From Xiphydria camelus (lineage: Eukaryota; Arthropoda; Insecta; Hymenoptera; Xiphydriidae): a DNA stretch of 64,000 nucleotides. A program made the position numbers and the translations under genes. The notes below the pieces were generated by a model that was not told the DNA's origin, made no database searches, and was given only the letters and a program-made list of their open reading frames with translations. The stretch covers positions 16,505,746 to 16,569,745 of the forward strand of contig OY783193.1 of the NCBI GenBank assembly GCA_963678675.1, written 5' to 3'. This document shows positions 41,007-52,264 of this stretch, piece after piece (the first letter of the stretch is position 1; each line of letters begins with the position of its first letter).

Positions 41007-42556
41007 ACACTACAAACCGGCCTCTCGATGAAACGTCTTAAAATAATACGGAAAAGTGTCTTATTGACGTAAAATAAGACGGTTAAGTGTATTGACCAGA
41101 AATTCAAGACACTTAACCGTCTTATTCCAAGACGTTTGTCTATTTTTTCTCAAAAAGACATTTATTTTCCGTCTAAAATCATAAGACACATGGTACTGTC
41201 TTAAGATAAAGACGCTTAATCGTCTTAAAGTAAGACACTTAGCCTGTGACGTTAAGCATCATTATTCACATGTAACCTTAGATATACACTACCCCCGAAA
41301 AGTTTCCAGTCACCCTCAAAAGGGCTTTGAGTGAATGAAATTTGAGTGGTTGATTATATTGGAAACGAAGCAAGATAGATTAAAAACCTTGAAACAAAAT
41401 TTCATTTGACTGACAATTAAAGAAACACATCGAGCATGACAGTTCATTTTCACGTTGAATACTATTCATTGTCAATGTCAACACATCAGCCGAATTTGTA
41501 TCCTTTATTTCTTTTTATTATTAGTTAATAAAAAAATATCTACATCAGCCGTATATGTCGCGTACCGCTTACAGAAAATTTGTACACTCTCTCTTTACTC
41601 AAGTAACGCCGGTCCCGAGGAAAAAACCGACGAGCGCACTCTACTGCAAATGACGTGTACCGTTCGGGGTATACGGTTTTCGGCTCGGTTGGAACAGGGT
41701 AAACGTACTTAGCGTACTTTACTGGGGCCCCTTTCTCGAACTCGCTCGTATTTTTGCGTGCACGCATCTTAGCGAATAGACCAATCAGGATCAAGTATTC
41801 CGTTGTCCGTAACCCCACCACAACCCCCCCCCCCCCCAACCCCACCCCGGATGGGGGTTTTGTGGTTGTGTGGTGTGGGGGTTATAAACCCTGTTCCAAC
41901 CGAGCCGAAAATCGTTTACCGAACGGTACACGTCATGCGCAGTAGAGTGCGCTCGTCGGTTTTTTCCTTAATAAACTATTGAATGCTAGTAGAGGTATTA
42001 TATTTATTGATATAAGTTACTATATTTACTTATATAATCTTGCTTTTCATTAACGAGTCATCGAATTTAAAAATGATAATGCGATATGGTTATAATATAG
42101 ATATATCCAAGGTTACATGTGAATAATGATGCTTAACGTCACAGGTAATAAGACGTTTGAAGTGTATTATTTGTGTAAGTGTCTTACTATTTTAAGCAAG
42201 TTATTCATTTAAATGTCTAACACCTGAAGAAGTGTCTTACTTTAAGACGACTAAGCGTCTTTATCTTAAATTTTTGTCTTCTTTGTCTTGTAAACCTGAT
42301 ATAAAATTTTGTAGTTAAAAATAATATTAGCTAAATTTATACACAATGCTGGACATTTTAAGACAGTACCATGTGTCTTATGATTATAGACGGAAAATAA
42401 ATGTCTTTTTGAGAAAAGACAGAGAAACGTCTTCGTATAAGACACTATTCGTGCCTTGAATTTCTTATCAATACACTTATCTGTCTTATTTTACGTCAAT
42501 AAGACACTTTTCCGTCTTATTTTAAGACGTTTCATCGAGAGGCCGGTTTGTAGTGT
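41007..42556. mobile_element. Inverted-repeat element with GTCTTA subterminal repeats, 1.55 kb
   Basis: Ends ACACTACAAACCGGCCTCTC are inverted. Arms run about 270-450 bp and contain many copies of AAGACACTTA / TAAGTGTCTT and GTCTTA on both strands, probably transposase-binding sites. The right arm has an extra ~150 bp. The loop holds a nested hairpin at 41619-41967. I found no clear target duplication or protein. Confidence 0.8.
41619..41967. mobile_element. Hairpin element with a 14-C tract
   Basis: Arms from GGAAAAAACCGACGAGCGCA to its complement are ~85 bp. The loop contains C14 at 41824-41837 with flanking C-runs, and a G-rich complement at 41852-41882. The opposite strand could form a G-quadruplex. 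The tract lies in repetitive DNA, so assembly errors in its length are possible. Confidence 0.8.
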
Positions 42557-43689
42557 TGCTCTTATGGCAAATTGTTACCGGAATTCCATATTCTAGTTTT
42601 AACGTATACCGTTTTAATAAATCATCATCGCACGCTGGATACGCATCAAAGAGTTCATTCACATTGAACGGTCCAAGGGTATAATGCAGTGTGTAAACAC
42701 TCGGATGCCGAGACGTTGTACTATCGGATTTAGACAAAACAAAGTAGGTATCGCTCTCTTTGGTAGTATTGCACGCTGCTGACTTCGCGCAACGAACCGC
42801 CTTGTGTATCTCGTAGTCGAGAAGCTCCTCGAACCTCGGACCTTACAGTGGCGTACCACAACGTATATAATTATATATCCGGCATTTTTAAATCCCTGCT
42901 CCACTTTATATCGTCCTACTTTTATACTCGCCCGGATATCTGGAGAGAAATAGAATATACCCGGAAGATAAATTCCCGTGAAATTTACTAAAAACTAACT
43001 TCCCACTTCTTACGTAGCTCCCCACGGGACGTCGTTCACACTTTCTACGGAAAGTCCGTAACGTCGAAACCGCGTTGCATGTAAAAGTGGCGCGTACGAC
43101 GGTGGTCTGGTGAGAAAAAACATAACGCAAGGAATGCGCCCGAACAAATAAATAAATAAAAAACCGCAGGGGAGCATTATTGGGGAGCGTGAGTGCCGTA
43201 ACCACTTGGGAATCTACGAGCACCGGAAATCCGGAAGAACAGGCCGTCTTCCTCGGACGTCGCGCTACTACCCCTCACCGAGAGCGCGACGGGGTCTTAT
43301 CTCGTTCTCGCTCGCGTCTCTCAAATTTAGGAGTTGCCCCGCGTGCTCGTAATTTGTGATATACAAATTTCTGCAGTCTCTGGTAAAGGAGACCATCAAA
43401 TTGTTACACGTGGTCTTCATTTTTTGCGGTAATCTATTGTAGTCCAGTAATTAATGATTTGTTAATTCTGGGGAGTAGAGACTTCGTAAAGTTATGTGTT
43501 TGAATTGGAGAAATATTTATCAACAAAACGCGAAGTTAAGACCAGGTATAACAATTTGAAAGTCTCCATTATCAGAAAAATCATGGTTTATCAGAGAAAC
43601 ATATTTTATCTGAACATCAGAACGAATCTAAAATCTAGGAAAAAACATGATGGCTTTCCTAGTGAATCAATCTATGACAGCATGCTTAA
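42557..43689. other. No gene recognised
   Basis: Unique, moderately GC-rich sequence to about 43330, then AT-rich. Several short frames on both strands without recognisable similarity. Confidence 0.45.
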
Positions 43690-43814
43690 GGCCGGTTTGG
43701 CCAAGTCCCCTCAAAGTTAAATGGCACTTGGTTGCCATGATATTAGCTTTGTATTGGCTGCTCCATAGCAACCAAGTGTCACTTAACTTTCACGGAAATT
43801 CGTCCAACCGGTCC
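43690..43814. mobile_element. Hairpin MITE, ~125 bp
   Basis: Left GGCCGGTTTGGCCAA and TAAATGGCACTTGGTTGCCA pair with right TAGCAACCAAGTGTCACTTA and TCCAACCGGTCC. Confidence 0.75.
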
Positions 43815-43818
43815 TCAA

Positions 43819-44407
43819 CCTATCAGTGGTCGCGCGCGGACTCTCGCACCCCATCGATTGTTATTGGGCGATAATTTCATCAGCTTCCCCCTCCAAGTAT
43901 CGTGCTTCTCAGTACCTTCGGGCAACAGCATCTGTTAGTGCATCATTGACTGAGTAGGTGGGTAGTTTAGCGCTTTGACGAATAATTCGGGATTGTAGAC
44001 TGAGAGTCCGCAGCGACCAGAGTGACGTTATTTTAAATTCTTCGTTTATTTTATGAGTGATAAATATTTTCGTGAGAGGGATGCTAGAACCACCGATATT
44101 ACGGAGTTGAAGGGCTGTTATACTTATTGTGTTAGCTGGAGTATTAAAAAGTAATCATCTAAATGCTGAAGATCTCTAGAGAACGAATGGTACCGGGATC
44201 GAAATATCCACTCTTATGATGTCGCTACCGATATTGAAAGCATTTTTTCTTATAAATCTTGTCTTTAATAAAATGTTTTGATTTTTTATAGAGTTTCATT
44301 TAAATAAATGGCAACCATGACTCAAAATTACACAGTTTTTTATATTTCGGACTCAAGAGCCCGCAGCGACCACTGGTGTTTCGAAATTTCACGCGACCAC
44401 TGAAAGG
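43819..44407. mobile_element. piggyBac-like MITE, 589 bp
   Basis: Ends CCTNTCAGTGGTCGCG are inverted. The right flank is TTAA (44408-44411); the left flank is TCAA, one change from TTAA. AGTCCGCAGCGACCA-like subterminal motifs recur. Confidence 0.65.
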
Positions 44408-44411
44408 TTAA

Positions 44412-45389
44412 GCGAATAATTGAATTTTAGCAAAAGAAAAGTCATACAGCTGTAGAGAAATGTGGCTTAAAGTTGTTTTTGTAACTGAAGGAACCGGTTC
44501 ATCATTTTCATTGAAAGACGAATCTAAAATCACTTGTCGTCAACGTAGCAGACTGCGCGCTCTAACAAATCCGACACCATGTGACGGTGTAGCAAAACTG
44601 TCAAGAACACAATTGAACGGTAGTATTACGAAAAGCTGTGATGTATTGTAGAAAGTGGGATCATTCATAGCTCATTTTTAGCAGCGTTTGAAATTAAGCA
44701 CTTTTAATTGCATTTATACGCTAAGTACCTAATGCTACTAAAAATTGCAAACGCATTTTTTGATGAATATTTAGATACGTAAAAGCTATTTATATGATTA
44801 ACTAAAAATTTGTTATCATATATCTCTCCCCCTATTCCGGTCTTTATGGATTCCTATTAAGGTAAATTTTAACCCTGTAAATGAGATGAAACTCGCATTA
44901 TACGGTATGTAATGCTGTTGTATTATTCTACTCCTTGTCTTCTACCTGTTGATCTAACGACGCTTAATTCGTTATCAGGGTATACTTAATAAATATAGCT
45001 CCCTCCCTCCCCCCTCTCTCCCTCCCTTTATTTCTCTCTTTCGCTCTTTTTCCTCCCTCCTCTTTCTCTCTCCCCTAACGCGCAGAAGGGCAAGTAGGTT
45101 TTCTTATGAAAATAATCAATCTAAAAGTAGCTCAATGGCAGTAATTAAAAACTTTCTCGCTCATAATACAAAACAGATTCTTAGGGGCCGTCTTACCCCA
45201 GGGGGCTCACTTGCCTCACTCCCCTCTACATTCTCTTAACCTAATCCAGCGGTTTCACGAAAAAAATCAGTATATTTTAGCCAGATTTTCCAGCCAAACA
45301 ATCCACTAGGCATTTCAGACGGGTGTTTCTAATCGGAACTTACAAGTAAACACGATTAAAGTCGCCCACAAGTGAGCTCCGATGCTGAC
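44412..45389. other. No gene; pyrimidine-rich tract
   Basis: 44998-45077 is almost pure CT on the plus strand. The rest is unassigned. Confidence 0.5.
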
Positions 45390-46460
45390 TTAAAGGTCCA
45401 GATACACATGCTAGTTTCGAGCACGCAAGCATGCTTTTTTCCAGGAAGTGCTCCTAGTAGCATGTGTATCCAAGTCTTGCTCGTTTCGAGCATGCTTAAA
45501 ATAAGCATGTTCACAAATCGACCGGCGGTTGATTTTCGAGCATGCTTCCTGAGGCGGGGGTGAAAAGGGGAACGCTTATGAGCAAGTGTAGACGGTGTTT
45601 GCTAATAAGCATGCTCATATCCGTCGCGTCTAGTCGTGTTCCGTCGTGTCTAGTTGAACCTAATACAAATTTTATTTGAGATGAAAAGGAATTTATTCTC
45701 ATTGAATAAGACTCTATTTGAATTAGATAGGGGAGACTGGGGCACAGTGAAACATGTGGTACAGTGAAACATTTGTAATACCGTAATAAATACTTCTATT
45801 AATGCATGCTGCTCCACCTAGATAAACTCACAGTAAGGCTTCCACAGATCCGCACCAACTCCCAGTAACTAACGGTTATATTTTCGAAACTAAGCTACGC
45901 TTGTGCCTTCGACTAATGAAAGTAAAATTTTGGTAAGTTAAATATTTTGCTTTAACTTTTAAAAACTAACCTTATTAAATCAGGGGATGTCATTTACAAT
46001 AATTGTTATGTTGGCTATTATTTTGCTAGCTCCCAGGTAGAAATCGTACCCCGAAATAAGCTTGTTACAAGGTTGACCGGCAAGGTAGAACCTTGCGGCA
46101 AGGTTGCAAAACAAGGCTGATGCAAGGCAAATCCGTTACGCGTTTCAATGTTGTGACAGTATGCTATGCAAGCTTGTTTCAAGGTAGACTATGGCGTTTG
46201 GGACAAGGTTGCGTTGTCGGTAATGAGTCGGTAATGAAGAACATTTGAGGTTAGAATTAAATTTTTATATTTTATTGATAATTAAAATTGGGTTACAATA
46301 TATAGCGATAGCATTACAAATTTAGAAAAATAATGTATAATACTAAGACGAGTAAAATTTTATTATTCCTACTTTACTATCACTAGGTTTACGGAACCTC
46401 GTCAATTTGACGGGTGACTTATTCAATTTCGATTGTTTAATAATGTATGAGATAATTTTA

Positions 46461-47133
46461 ACTTAACTTTTATTAGGTAATAATCAGGCCAAAAAACAAC
46501 AAAAATCACTGCTCGTCTGACGTTTGGGTTCCTCTTCGAACGAATCCTTCATTTCGTCTCCGAAGAGGGTTCGGAGAGGAATCGAAGCGTCAGACGTGTT
46601 GTGATTTTTGTTGCTTTGGCCTGATTATTACCTAATAAAAGAGTTAAGTTAAATTAACCACATATATTATTAAACAATCGAATTTGAATACCTATACCTC
46701 TCTTGTACAGCGAAATATAATGTACGGAAAAGTATTCTAACAATTTAGTCTAAAATCTCATAGATTCTTAAGATAATATTACTTCTGTCGCCTGTAGTTT
46801 AATATTAATTTAACTTAACTTTTATTAGGTAATAATCAGGCCAAAAAACAACAAAAATCACTGCACGTCTGACGTTTGGGTTCCTCTTCGAACGAATCCT
46901 TCATTTCGTCTCCGAAGAGGGTTCGGGTGTATAAGCGTCAGACGTGTTGTGATTTTTGTTGCTTTGGCCTGATTATTACCTAATAAAAGAGTTAAGTTAG
47001 ATTAACCACATATATTATTAAACAATCGAATTTGAATACCTATACCTCTCTTGTACAGCGAAATATAATGTACGGAAAAGTATTCTACCAATTTAGTCTA
47101 AAATCTCATAGATTCTTAAGATAATATTACTTC
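46461..47133. repeat. ~352-bp tandem duplication containing a hairpin MITE
   Basis: 46461-46789 and 46813-47133 are nearly identical direct copies. Each contains inverted arms AACTTTTATTAGGTAATAATC...GTCTGACG around a loop. The loops differ slightly (GGAGAGGAATCGAAGC against GGGTGTATAAGC), so duplication was followed by divergence. Confidence 0.88.
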
Positions 47134-47149
47134 TTCGGGAGATGTGGAG

Positions 47150-47448
47150 TCAAATCTTCAGTGATGACTGGATTGCTCTGCATGGTTCTATGACGTAGCC
47201 TGAGGGGCACCAGGTCTCATGCCCCTTCCTCTGATCTGAAATACGAATTCGATATAATACTCCTTTTAAGGAATACGAATTCGATATAATACTGCCTACT
47301 ATTAATCTCAGGGACATTACTTACTCGATAGCTGAGCTGCTACACTGACCAATGCCTGCGGTCTCCTTTCCATGTTCCTTCGCCTCCGAGTCGATGGAAT
47401 ATCTGGCCTTCCTGAACCTCGCGTACCTCCTCTGGGCAATTTTTCCAT
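47150..47448 (-). CDS. Candidate spliced mini-ORF in the inner element
   Basis: Two segments read through in frame: 47448-47325 starting at ATG, then 47235-47150 ending in TGA. The intron has GTAAGT at its start and TTTCAG at its end. The first segment sits in an exon whose acceptor (CTCATACAG) lies at 47480. The product would be about 69 residues, starts MEKLPRGGTRGSGRPD and is Arg-rich. I recognise no domain. An alternative frame through the same exon is also open, so the reading is uncertain. Confidence 0.3.
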
Positions 47449-47577
47449 TCTGGCTGCAATGATGACGCTGGATCTGCAACTGTATGAGAGATAAGCATAT
47501 GAGATAATAAAGAAACTTATTCATCTATCTGCTTTTTGCAAATAATTTCATGAAATTAACTATTAATACTTACCCTT

Positions 47578-47802
47578 CTATGCAGGAAGCTGGATAATAT
47601 TTATTTTCTGCTTGTAGGTCCTTATTCCGATGATCTTGCCCCCGAATGTTTTAACCCATTCCGTGTAAACGTTGGTCATTCGTGTCCACGCGATTTTTAA
47701 CCATTTGCTTGGTGCAGTACGCAAATTCGTTATGGTTAATATATGGTTATCTAAACAATTCGTTTTTTTCTAGAGGAATCCTTTTGAAATTTGTTTGAAC
47801 AT
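47578..47802 (-). pseudogene. Coding-like frame of the inner element, one in-frame stop
   Basis: A 75-codon frame from ATG 47802 to TAG 47578 is broken by a TAG at codon 11. The remainder has a protein-like composition with many Trp, Lys and Thr (for example SKWLKIAWTRMTNVYTEWVK). A splice-donor-like GTAAGTATT lies just past the stop. The TAG at codon 11 could instead be an acceptor AG ending an intron. I cannot name a family. Confidence 0.35.
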
Positions 47803-48061
47803 GTTTAAGAAAGTGAGGCTGGACACAAATAACCCACGTTTACACTCAACGTGCACTAAAAAAAAAGTTTACACTCGATGTGCACTAAAGAAACGTTTGC
47901 ACGCGTTAACATTAAACACTGACGGCTTCTTAAACAAAAAAAACACGCGTGAACCGAACTAATCGCCACTGATGGCTCAATCTAAGGGCTCTGACAGCTG
48001 AGGCGATGCGCACGCCAAGCCGCGGATTTTTATGATATCTATTCGCTAAGCGCAGGGCCGT

Positions 48062-48173
48062 GTCTAACGAGGGGCCATTTCGTGCCACGCACTAAGGCGC
48101 ACTAGCCATGGGGCGCCGACACTAGAAAAGGGCGCTAAGCATGAAGACGTCTCAACATCTAGAGGCGGCACTG
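48062..48173. mobile_element. ~110-bp hAT-like MITE insertion
   Basis: It lies between two copies of ATTCGCTAAGC (48051-48061 and 48174-48184). Ends CAGGGCCG and, inverted, CAGTGCCG are of the CAGNG hAT type. The flanking repeat is 11 bp rather than 8, so part of it may be chance. Confidence 0.55.
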
Positions 48174-48479
48174 ATTCGCTAAGCTGCCGGCACAACCTTG
48201 TTTTCGCCTTGTTTTCACCTTGTCGCGCGAACCTGGTATCTCTCTGTTATTGCAAGCTTGAAACAGGCTAACGGTACAGGGCAGTGGTCAGTTTCGGCTA
48301 TGCAAGGAACAGACAGGCTTGCAGCAACCCTGTTTTAACCTTGCATCGTAACCTTGCAAAACGTACCTTGTAACAAGGTTCAACCTTGCACAACCTGGAC
48401 AGATTTCTACCTGGGCTCTTGATATTTTTATAAATGTAGTTAGTCATGATACTTAACCTCAAATCAGTAGTAGACTCAT

Positions 48480-48671
48480 ATGGGTTACAGTGAAACACCA
48501 GAAAGGACGGAAATGACTTATCTATGTTTAATATGTAACAATCTCTGGAAAAATTACTCCGGTCCTGAATGGATTTGTTACACCGACTGCAATAACCGGA
48601 TTTGTGGTTATTGCAACAATGACAGCAGTGATCCATATTATAAATGCTCAAATTGTACTAACAGATTTTAG
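48480..48671 (+). pseudogene. Zinc-finger tail of a pogo/Jerky-like transposase
   Basis: A 63-residue frame has LCLICNNLW, PEWICYTDC, ICGYC and YKCSNC: a C-X2-C, W-I-C, C-X2-C, C-X2-C series like the C-terminal fingers at 24917 and 29964, though with a changed middle (no WxH). It lies near the right end of the middle nested element, the expected place for the 3' end of a transposase gene. Confidence 0.55.
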
Positions 48672-49202
48672 CAGTGATGACAGCGTTGCTAATACAGATT
48701 ATGTTCTGTAATCCAAATTTTTTCCTTTTAGAAACTATTCAGTTTTACTTATTTTAGAGAAGTTGGTTAATAAATGTTTAAAAAAATATTACTTCTAAAT
48801 GTTTCATACTGCCCCACGTGAAGTTTCACTGTACCCCACTAGTGAGGCACAGTGAAACACTTACACCTTTTTTTTTCAAGGAACATATTGTTAATTTTAG
48901 ACATTTGATATAAATATGAGGTATTGTGTATGTTGCCAAATGATGTAATCTTTGCATAGAACTTAGTTTTAACCTTTTACATCAATATTTGTAGAAAATA
49001 TGGCATTTCAAACTTTTTCGTTTCACTGTGCCCCAGTTTCCCCTAAATGTTCTACTAGGTTCGTACTCGATTAAAAAGACATGCAAAACATTAATTTAAT
49101 GTAAATAAACTTTTATTCGATGTAAATAAATGTCTATTTATCTCAAATAAATTTTTGTCTTATATAGGTTTGTATTTAACTAGACCTCTTCCCTCAGAGT
49201 AC

Positions 49203-49357
49203 TTGATTATGGCGAAAAAAATGTTTATTTGGGCCAAGTAAATAGTCATTAGCTATTACTCTATTTTTGTTTGAATGAAAGAGACATTGTAATAATTAAT
49301 ATTATATTTACTTGGCCTAACAAAATATTTTTTCCGCCGTAATCAATTATACATTTA
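49203..49357. mobile_element. Hairpin MITE, ~155 bp
   Basis: TTGATTATGGCG and TGGGCCAAGTAAAT on the left pair with ATTTACTTGGCC and CCGCCGTAATCAA on the right. Confidence 0.65.
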
Positions 49358-49749
49358 TTAACTGCAAATAAACTCTTTTCTCAGTATATGAAGTAACTTT
49401 GATCGAGCGAACAAAGTAATCGCTAAACTGACAAATTTCTAGAAAATCATAAACAGAATCAAGGAATTTTACTTCCAAATTTGACCGTGATAAAAATTTA
49501 ATCGCTGTTTCTCAGAATGTGACATACATTACAAATTATATTTCCTCTTTTATCTTTCAGTGCGATAACAAATATTCGCCAGTTGCAGTTTTTCACGAAT
49601 TACAGCCTGCCTGCTACAGACAGCCTCCTAGTAAATAGCATGTGTATTCGAGTGCTCATATCGAGCAAGTGTAGCAGTTAAAAGAGCATGCTTCTTTTAA
49701 GCATGCTCATAAGCATGCTTTTTTACTAGCATGTGTATCTGGACCTTAA

Positions 49750-50078
49750 GGTATTTGTAGCGTTAAAGACGTTGGGGCGAAGGGGGGCCAAAGTTAATTT
49801 CCGTCATTGACACAATAATAAAAAAAAATCTCGAAAAAGATAGAAATCAGTTTAATTTATAAGTAATAAAGCGCAAATATGAAATTAAAAAACCAAAGAA
49901 GTTAGATTATTTTTTTCTCCGTGTCTCCACGAGAGAACATTTTTATACGGCCCTACCTCCCCATACTAACATGTAGCATATCCCGATACTTGCACACTAA
50001 TACACAGTGCGGGATAGTTACATCGTGGCAACATCGCCTTTATCAGTTGTGAGCATTATGTTGTGGTATATCAGTAAA
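49750..50078. other. No feature recognised
   Basis: AT-rich sequence between the nest and the small basic ORF. Confidence 0.4.
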
Positions 50079-50303
50079 ATGTTACAGCAATTCAGACATA
50101 ACGGCAGATTTGTAAAGAAAAAAGTATTGGAGAGAAGATTAAAAGCTGTAAAAATTATGAATCGTGCAAAAGAAAGGAAGAAAAGTGATAGAGAAGTCGC
50201 TGAAAAGTGTGAGAGTCCGAAATATGAACAGGTCGGAGCTCGGTTTGTGGAATGGAGCGAGCTTGGTAAAAATGCTAAGTGTGGCCAGTGTATAAAAGCT
50301 TAA
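50079..50303 (+). pseudogene. Transposon protein N-terminal fragment (Mutator-like?)
   Basis: From ATG 50079 the frame reads MLQQFRHNGRFVKKKVLERR..., a basic coiled stretch, then VGARFVEWSELGKNAKCGQC. The layout (R-H-N-G-x-F, Arg/Lys helix, G-x-R-x-V-(E/D), C-X2-C) resembles the N-terminus of multicopy insect proteins that I associate with Mutator-like elements. It stops after the first C-X2-C pair, where family members continue. The assignment is from memory and weak. Confidence 0.4.
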
Positions 50304-51696
50304 CAGTTTCGTCAAATTTTGCTCTACATTTTGGAATTAAAAAAAATTGTTGGAATAGTTCTCGCATGGTTGCATAAAAGCGTAAGGAAGAGCACAATTA
50401 TCATTGATTTCAATGGAGAAATAGACAAACTTCAAAATCGAATATCTCTACATAGGTATTTTTAAACGTCAGAATGATTTCATTCAGAAGGAAAAGTTAT
50501 CAGTTCTTTTATAATCTAAAATCTGACAAAATTTTTTAAAAATTGCTCGAAAAGTGCTATAGCGCTACAAATACCTTAAGTCGATGTTTATTTATAAGTC
50601 CCAACTATAAATAAGTACCCTTTTTTAATAGAATCCAAAACCCCACCGGATAACTGTAGTGGAATGAGATGCGGGAATTTACTATTATCAGGCCGTCTTT
50701 AAACCAAGTATGTAATGGTTTTTTCAATCATTCTTGACCTCTCCCTATCTCACATAACACTATATGCAGACATTTAGTTCACTTCTCCCCCTCACATGCC
50801 TCCTCTCCGTATGCTACGTAACTTAATTTTATTGATTAATCTCGCTAATTACTACACTTAGAAACTTAGAAAAACGATGGCTTGGATTAAAACGTGTGAG
50901 TCGTAATTTAAAGTAAATTATAATAAACAGACAAAACAGAGTATTTTAAACAAATTAAATACTATAAGAGATATTAAATTAAAATTTAATTTTTTCATAA
51001 TGTAATAACGCACATTTTGTAATGTGTAACCTACATCAGACCGAATTTTCCATGGATATTCTAGACTTCCATGACAAATTGTACAGGGAGCTTCCGAATG
51101 TGGAAATTCAGAGGACTTTCATAAAAGTTCCATGAATGGATATTGAGAATTGAATTCCATGAGAGGGTTTCAATAATGTTCATATATGTACCTATTCTAA
51201 TATTAAGAGCTAAATTATGTATTAAAGGTGCATCTTTTAGCATTATTGGAATTTGGCAAAATAGAATTGATTTCAATACTTTCTAATACCACCAGATAGA
51301 CTGCGTGTAAGTGTAGGTATACGTAAAACATGGTGGCTTCAGTACCTATGATAGGATTTTAAATTACTTATTAATACTCTACGTTGTATATATGAGGGGT
51401 AGGTATCGATGCAAGACCCGCCAAGTCACATTTATAGCAATTCACAGGAGACGTGAAAAACGGATGCAGATGGCCATTGCCTTGCATGTATAAGCGTACT
51501 TTCTACCTTATATTATTAACGGTTTAAAATGGAATTTGTATCTAAATTATGTTCGACCTTATGCACGTACTTATAAAGAACAAATTCCCGTATCTAACTC
51601 AAATTTCACAAAAATGGACCTGGCGGGTTTTGCATCCTACCCCTCATATAGAAAATGGATATCTCATGTAATTAATAGAAATTTTGGTTACTTAAG
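50304..51696. other. No gene recognised
   Basis: AT-rich unique sequence. TTCCATGA-type motifs recur on both strands at 51045-51165 without a clear structure. Confidence 0.45.
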
Positions 51697-51740
51697 TAGG
51701 GGTAATATGGGGAAAACAAACCAGCTGGGTTTTGGAAGGA
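51697..51740. repeat. Solo end of a pogo-like element
   Basis: TAGGGGTAATATGGGGAAAACAAACCAGCTGGGT is shared with the left end of the element at 53702. No partner end is seen nearby. Confidence 0.75.
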
Positions 51741-52264
51741 AGCAGGCCAGATTGAAATTATAATAAAGGATTTAAAATGCAGAGCAATTATTATATGTAC
51801 CTATTTTTAAGTTCAATCTTTTTACCTCGAGAGCAGTCGCAAGACTGACTAACTTATGACTAATATTCTTTCATATAAAGGCAATGCCATGGCGTCGCTT
51901 ATGTGATCCCATTTCTTAAATATAAACATAAACATTTAAAAACGATTTCAATGAACGACCTCACGCTTAGCTTCTCTCAGAAATGCTATAGTAACCTTAT
52001 TTTAACTGAACTTAATACTCGAGATAAATTACATTAATTATTTTTTGCTCTTTCCAATACTTATTGATGTCCAAAATTCTATATACGATACTAATACGAT
52101 ACGCCATGGGGTAAGTCCGCACTTTCGACGTCACTTCCATTTTGTATTCCGTTTGAAATCACGCTTCTTAATTTGTCAATAACTATGGCGTTGCAATCGT
52201 CGAACGCAATATTCTAGTACACCCACATACATACTTGCACCTGGACATTTTATATATATATATA
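51741..52264. other. No feature recognised
   Basis: AT-rich. Ends in a TA run adjoining the next element. Confidence 0.4.

Larger units (their letters stand above)
46033..48414 (-). mobile_element. Inner element with CAAGG subterminal repeats, 2.4 kb
   Basis: Inverted ends CCAGGTAGAAATC are flanked by a possible 4-bp duplication GCTC (46029-46032, 48415-48418). CAAGG(TT) or its complement occurs about eight times in the first 200 bp and about ten times in the last 230 bp. It contains small candidate frames on the minus strand (47150-47448, 47578-47802), a duplicated hairpin (46461-47133) and a ~110-bp hAT-like insertion (48062-48173). I cannot assign a superfamily. Confidence 0.65.
45730..49043 (+). 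mobile_element. Middle element, pogo/Jerky-like, TA ends
   Basis: Inverted ends GGGGANACTGGGGCACAGTG are flanked by TA (45728-45729, 49044-49045). ACAGTGAAAC recurs inside both ends. A zinc-finger tail lies at 48480-48671. It is itself interrupted by 46033-48414, so its original length would be about 0.9 kb. Confidence 0.8.
45394..49745. mobile_element. Outer element of a three-level nest, TTAA ends
   Basis: Inverted ends GGTCCAGATACACATGCTAG are flanked by TTAA (45390-45393, 49746-49749), a piggyBac-type duplication; the left side has one extra A. GAGCATGCTT palindromes repeat near both ends (45415-45610 and 49665-49730). No transposase of its own is seen. It is interrupted by the element at 45730-49043. 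Confidence 0.75.
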
